DNA of 6,814 bases, from positions 1 to 6,814 of the forward strand of contig JALSHX010000009.1 in the NCBI GenBank assembly GCA_026982025.1, given 5' to 3'. The notes below the pieces were generated by a model. The model did not search any database and was not told the origin of the DNA. It was given only the letters and a program-made list of their open reading frames with translations. Origin of the DNA: Aquificaceae bacterium (GTDB lineage Bacteria; Aquificota; Aquificia; Aquificales; Aquificaceae). This document shows, one piece after another, positions 5,120-6,814 of the stretch. The translations under genes were made by a program, and so were the position numbers. Each line of letters begins with the position of its first letter. The first letter of the stretch is position 1.

Positions 5120-6814
5120 ACGAAAAAGTCCTGTCCATTTTTTCCTCCTTGATTCGCTCAATTTCATCCCCCAGAGCTTTTCCTTCAAAACCCTTAGCCT
5201 TGAGAGAGTCCACCTCGTTCCTGCTTACCCTTATCTTTCTGAGGTTTTCAATGAATAGCTTTACCCTTTCTCTTGCTTCGGGCTTGATCATCAGAAGGAG
5301 AAGAATTCCTGTATGAAAGTTTTTAAGTAATTTGTAAAGTTGGGACGGCTTTGAAGCTTTAACTATCTTCTTAATTAACCCCTCAAGAGTGTACAGGTGA
5401 GGGAGGTTTTCCCTTGTCCACGATGGAGCGGAAATGTCATTGAGGAACTTCCTCGCCGTTTCCTGCTTCACGAAGGAGAGTATAAATAGAAGGTAGAGCC
5501 AGCCGTAATCTATTCTCTCCTCAGGAAACTCAAGAAAGTGCCAGTCAACTACCTTTTTTAACTCCTCAATTTCCTGAATTATCCTCTCCTTCCACTGGAA
5601 TCCCTCTATGACCTCCTCCAGTACCCCGAATTTTTTGTATAGGTGGAGTAGTTCAACTATTCTTTCCTCTTTGAGTGCGAGGCGAACTTCTGAAATAACC
5701 CTTCCCCTCGGAGCCTTCCTAAGCATTCCAGCCTCAACTGCATGAGTTAGAAGGGAGGAGGTGTTTTTTGAGAGGTTGAAGTCAAGCCTTGCAGCGAACC
5801 TGAGAGCTCTGAGGATCCTTACGGGATCCTCAATGAAGCTCACAGGATGAATGACCCTTATTAATCTTTCCTTGATGTCCCTGAACCCTCCGAAGTAGTC
5901 TATAAGCTCGCCGAAGGACCCGGGGTTAACCGAGATCGCCATAGCGTTTATGGTAAAGTCCCTTCTTATCAGGTCCTCTTTTAGTGATGAAGGTTCAACT
6001 ATGGGATAAGCACCGGGGCTCGGATAGGTTTCTCTTCTTGTTGATGCAAATTCAACCTTCAGGGAGTCTATTTTAAGATGGGCTGTTCCGAATTCTTCAA
6101 AAGGATGGCATTCAACACCGTGCCTTTTGGCAAACTCTCTTGCGAGTTCAATAGCCGGTCCTTCAACAACAAAGTCAACATCGTAAATGGACCTTCCCAT
6201 GATGAGGTCCCTCACTACTCCCCCGACGAGGTACGCCTTTAATCCCATTTCCTCCGCCAATTGACCTACTTGCCTTGCAACGGTTTCAATAGGTTCACCG
6301 ACCTTTACCTTTCTTCGTGCGGACCTTAATTGGGAGAGGTCCTCCTTCATCCTCTGAATGATGTCAAGCCTCGTTATTACCCCGACGAGTTTGCCCTCCT
6401 TAACGACGGGAATGAGCTTTTGACCGAACTTGGCAAGGATTTCTTCCGCCGTCCAGAGGGGGTCTTCCGGATTGAGAACAGTAATGTCCGAGTTCACAAA
6501 CTCCTTTATGGGTGATCGGGCAAAGTTTTTGGATATTTTCATAAGGGACTTCTTGGATATTATTCCCTTCACCCTGCCTTGGCTGTCAACTACAGGAGCG
6601 GTTGCAAATCCCCTTTCCGATAGCTCCCTCAGGGCACTGGAGACCTTTGTTGATTCTGTAAGAAAAAAAGGAGGTGTATTCATTATATCTCCTACTCTGT
6701 ATCCTTCTGCTCCTTCCCTCATGAGGATTCTTTTTATAACCGTCTTGACCCTCTGGGCGGAGACGTTCTCCAGCTTTACCGAGCCCGCTTCGGGATGACC
6801 GCCCCCACCTATCC
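5115..6814 (-). CDS. cca: Multidomain tRNA nucleotidyltransferase (DHHA1-CBS-CBS-PolyA_pol), 5' end outside the window
   Basis: Class II nucleotidyltransferase that builds or repairs the 3'-terminal CCA of tRNA, using CTP and/or ATP in the cytoplasm. The frame stays open to the right edge. Its first visible codons (6812-6783) give IGGGGHPEAG, a DHHA1-type motif, so the gene starts outside the window and the ATG at 6720-6722 is internal. Counting residues from that ATG: two CBS domains (about 8-62 and 72-125), then the catalytic head with LVGGVVRD (165-172), DVD (181-183, catalytic carboxylates), RRDFTINAMA (253-262) and IEDPVRILRALRFAARL (297-313, with the EDxxR nucleotide-selecting motif). 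The segment where class II enzymes usually read ERIxxE reads GRVISE (340-345). The tail KAKGFEGKALGDEIERI resembles the usual tRNA-binding C-terminus. Aquifex divides CC and A addition between two homologous enzymes, so this one may do only half of the reaction. Confidence 0.93.
   Translation of the reverse strand, partial: IGGGGHPEAGSVKLENVSAQRVKTVIKRILMREGAEGYRVGDIMNTPPFFLTESTKVSSALRELSERGFATAPVVDSQGRVKGIISKKSLMKISKNFARSPIKEFVNSDITVLNPEDPLWTAEEILAKFGQKLIPVVKEGKLVGVITRLDIIQRMKEDLSQLRSARRKVKVGEPIETVARQVGQLAEEMGLKAYLVGGVVRDLIMGRSIYDVDFVVEGPAIELAREFAKRHGVECHPFEEFGTAHLKIDSLKVEFASTRRETYPSPGAYPIVEPSSLKEDLIRRDFTINAMAISVNPGSFGELIDYFGGFRDIKERLIRVIHPVSFIEDPVRILRALRFAARLDFNLSKNTSSLLTHAVEAGMLRKAPRGRVISEVRLALKEERIVELLHLYKKFGVLEEVIEGFQWKERIIQEIEELKKVVDWHFLEFPEERIDYGWLYLLFILSFVKQETARKFLNDISAPSWTRENLPHLYTLEGLIKKIVKASKPSQLYKLLKNFHTGILLLLMIKPEARERVKLFIENLRKIRVSRNEVDSLKAKGFEGKALGDEIERIKEEKMDRTFSL

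Noticed and set aside
4850..5152. Open frame of 100 codons on the plus strand
   Set aside because: It is antisense to the start of the glycosyltransferase and runs across the gene junction, with no motif or ribosome site.
6720..6722. ATG as the true start of the tRNA nucleotidyltransferase
   Set aside because: The frame stays open upstream to the window edge and encodes the DHHA1-like GGGGHPEAG motif, so this Met is internal.
6430..6798. Open frame of 122 codons on the plus strand
   Set aside because: It is antisense to the CBS/DHHA1 part of the tRNA nucleotidyltransferase, whose frame shows clear conserved motifs through the same stretch.
1..6814. CRISPR array, insertion sequence, tRNA gene, toxin-antitoxin or other defence system
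   Set aside because: There are no spaced repeats, terminal inverted repeats, transposase motifs or tRNA-like folds. Nearly every base is within a recognisable housekeeping gene.

Overview
The window looks like chromosomal housekeeping DNA from a thermophilic bacterium, most likely an Aquificales member (Aquifex/Hydrogenobacter-like). That assignment is inference. It rests on the tRNA nucleotidyltransferase built as DHHA1-CBS-CBS-nucleotidyltransferase, an arrangement I know from Aquifex and Thermotoga. It also rests on Lys/Glu/Arg-rich proteins, moderate GC content, tiny intergenic gaps and a def gene that is not followed by fmt. I see no mobile element, CRISPR array, rRNA or tRNA.

Layout from left to right. 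Positions 1-656 (-) carry deoC (deoxyribose-phosphate aldolase), which reaches the left edge. A 15-base AT-rich gap separates it from a rightward three-gene run with no spacers: def (peptide deformylase, 672-1187), a TIGR01212/YhcC-YtqA type radical SAM gene (1188-2093, starting on the base after the def stop), and a cation diffusion facilitator (2090-3256, overlapping the previous gene by 4 bases). The facilitator carries an extra C-terminal NifX-like domain. It converges with a leftward run and overlaps its last gene by 15 bases. Read in transcription order from the right, that run is a multidomain tRNA nucleotidyltransferase (5115 to beyond 6814), a CgeB-like glycosyltransferase (3899-5104) and a DUF554 membrane protein (3242-3895).

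Only about 28 bases are intergenic: 657-671, 3896-3898 and 5105-5114. No stretch over 300 bases lacks a gene, and there is no room for ordinary intergenic promoters or terminators. Three genes serve translation or tRNA maturation (def, the MnmL-like radical SAM protein, and the CC/A-adding enzyme). Two are membrane proteins, one for metal efflux and one of unknown function. One is a glycosyltransferase and one belongs to deoxynucleoside catabolism. I see no single pathway joining them and no clearly new system. The most interesting items are the facilitator/NifX-like fusion, the four-domain tRNA nucleotidyltransferase, and the very tight divergent and convergent junctions.
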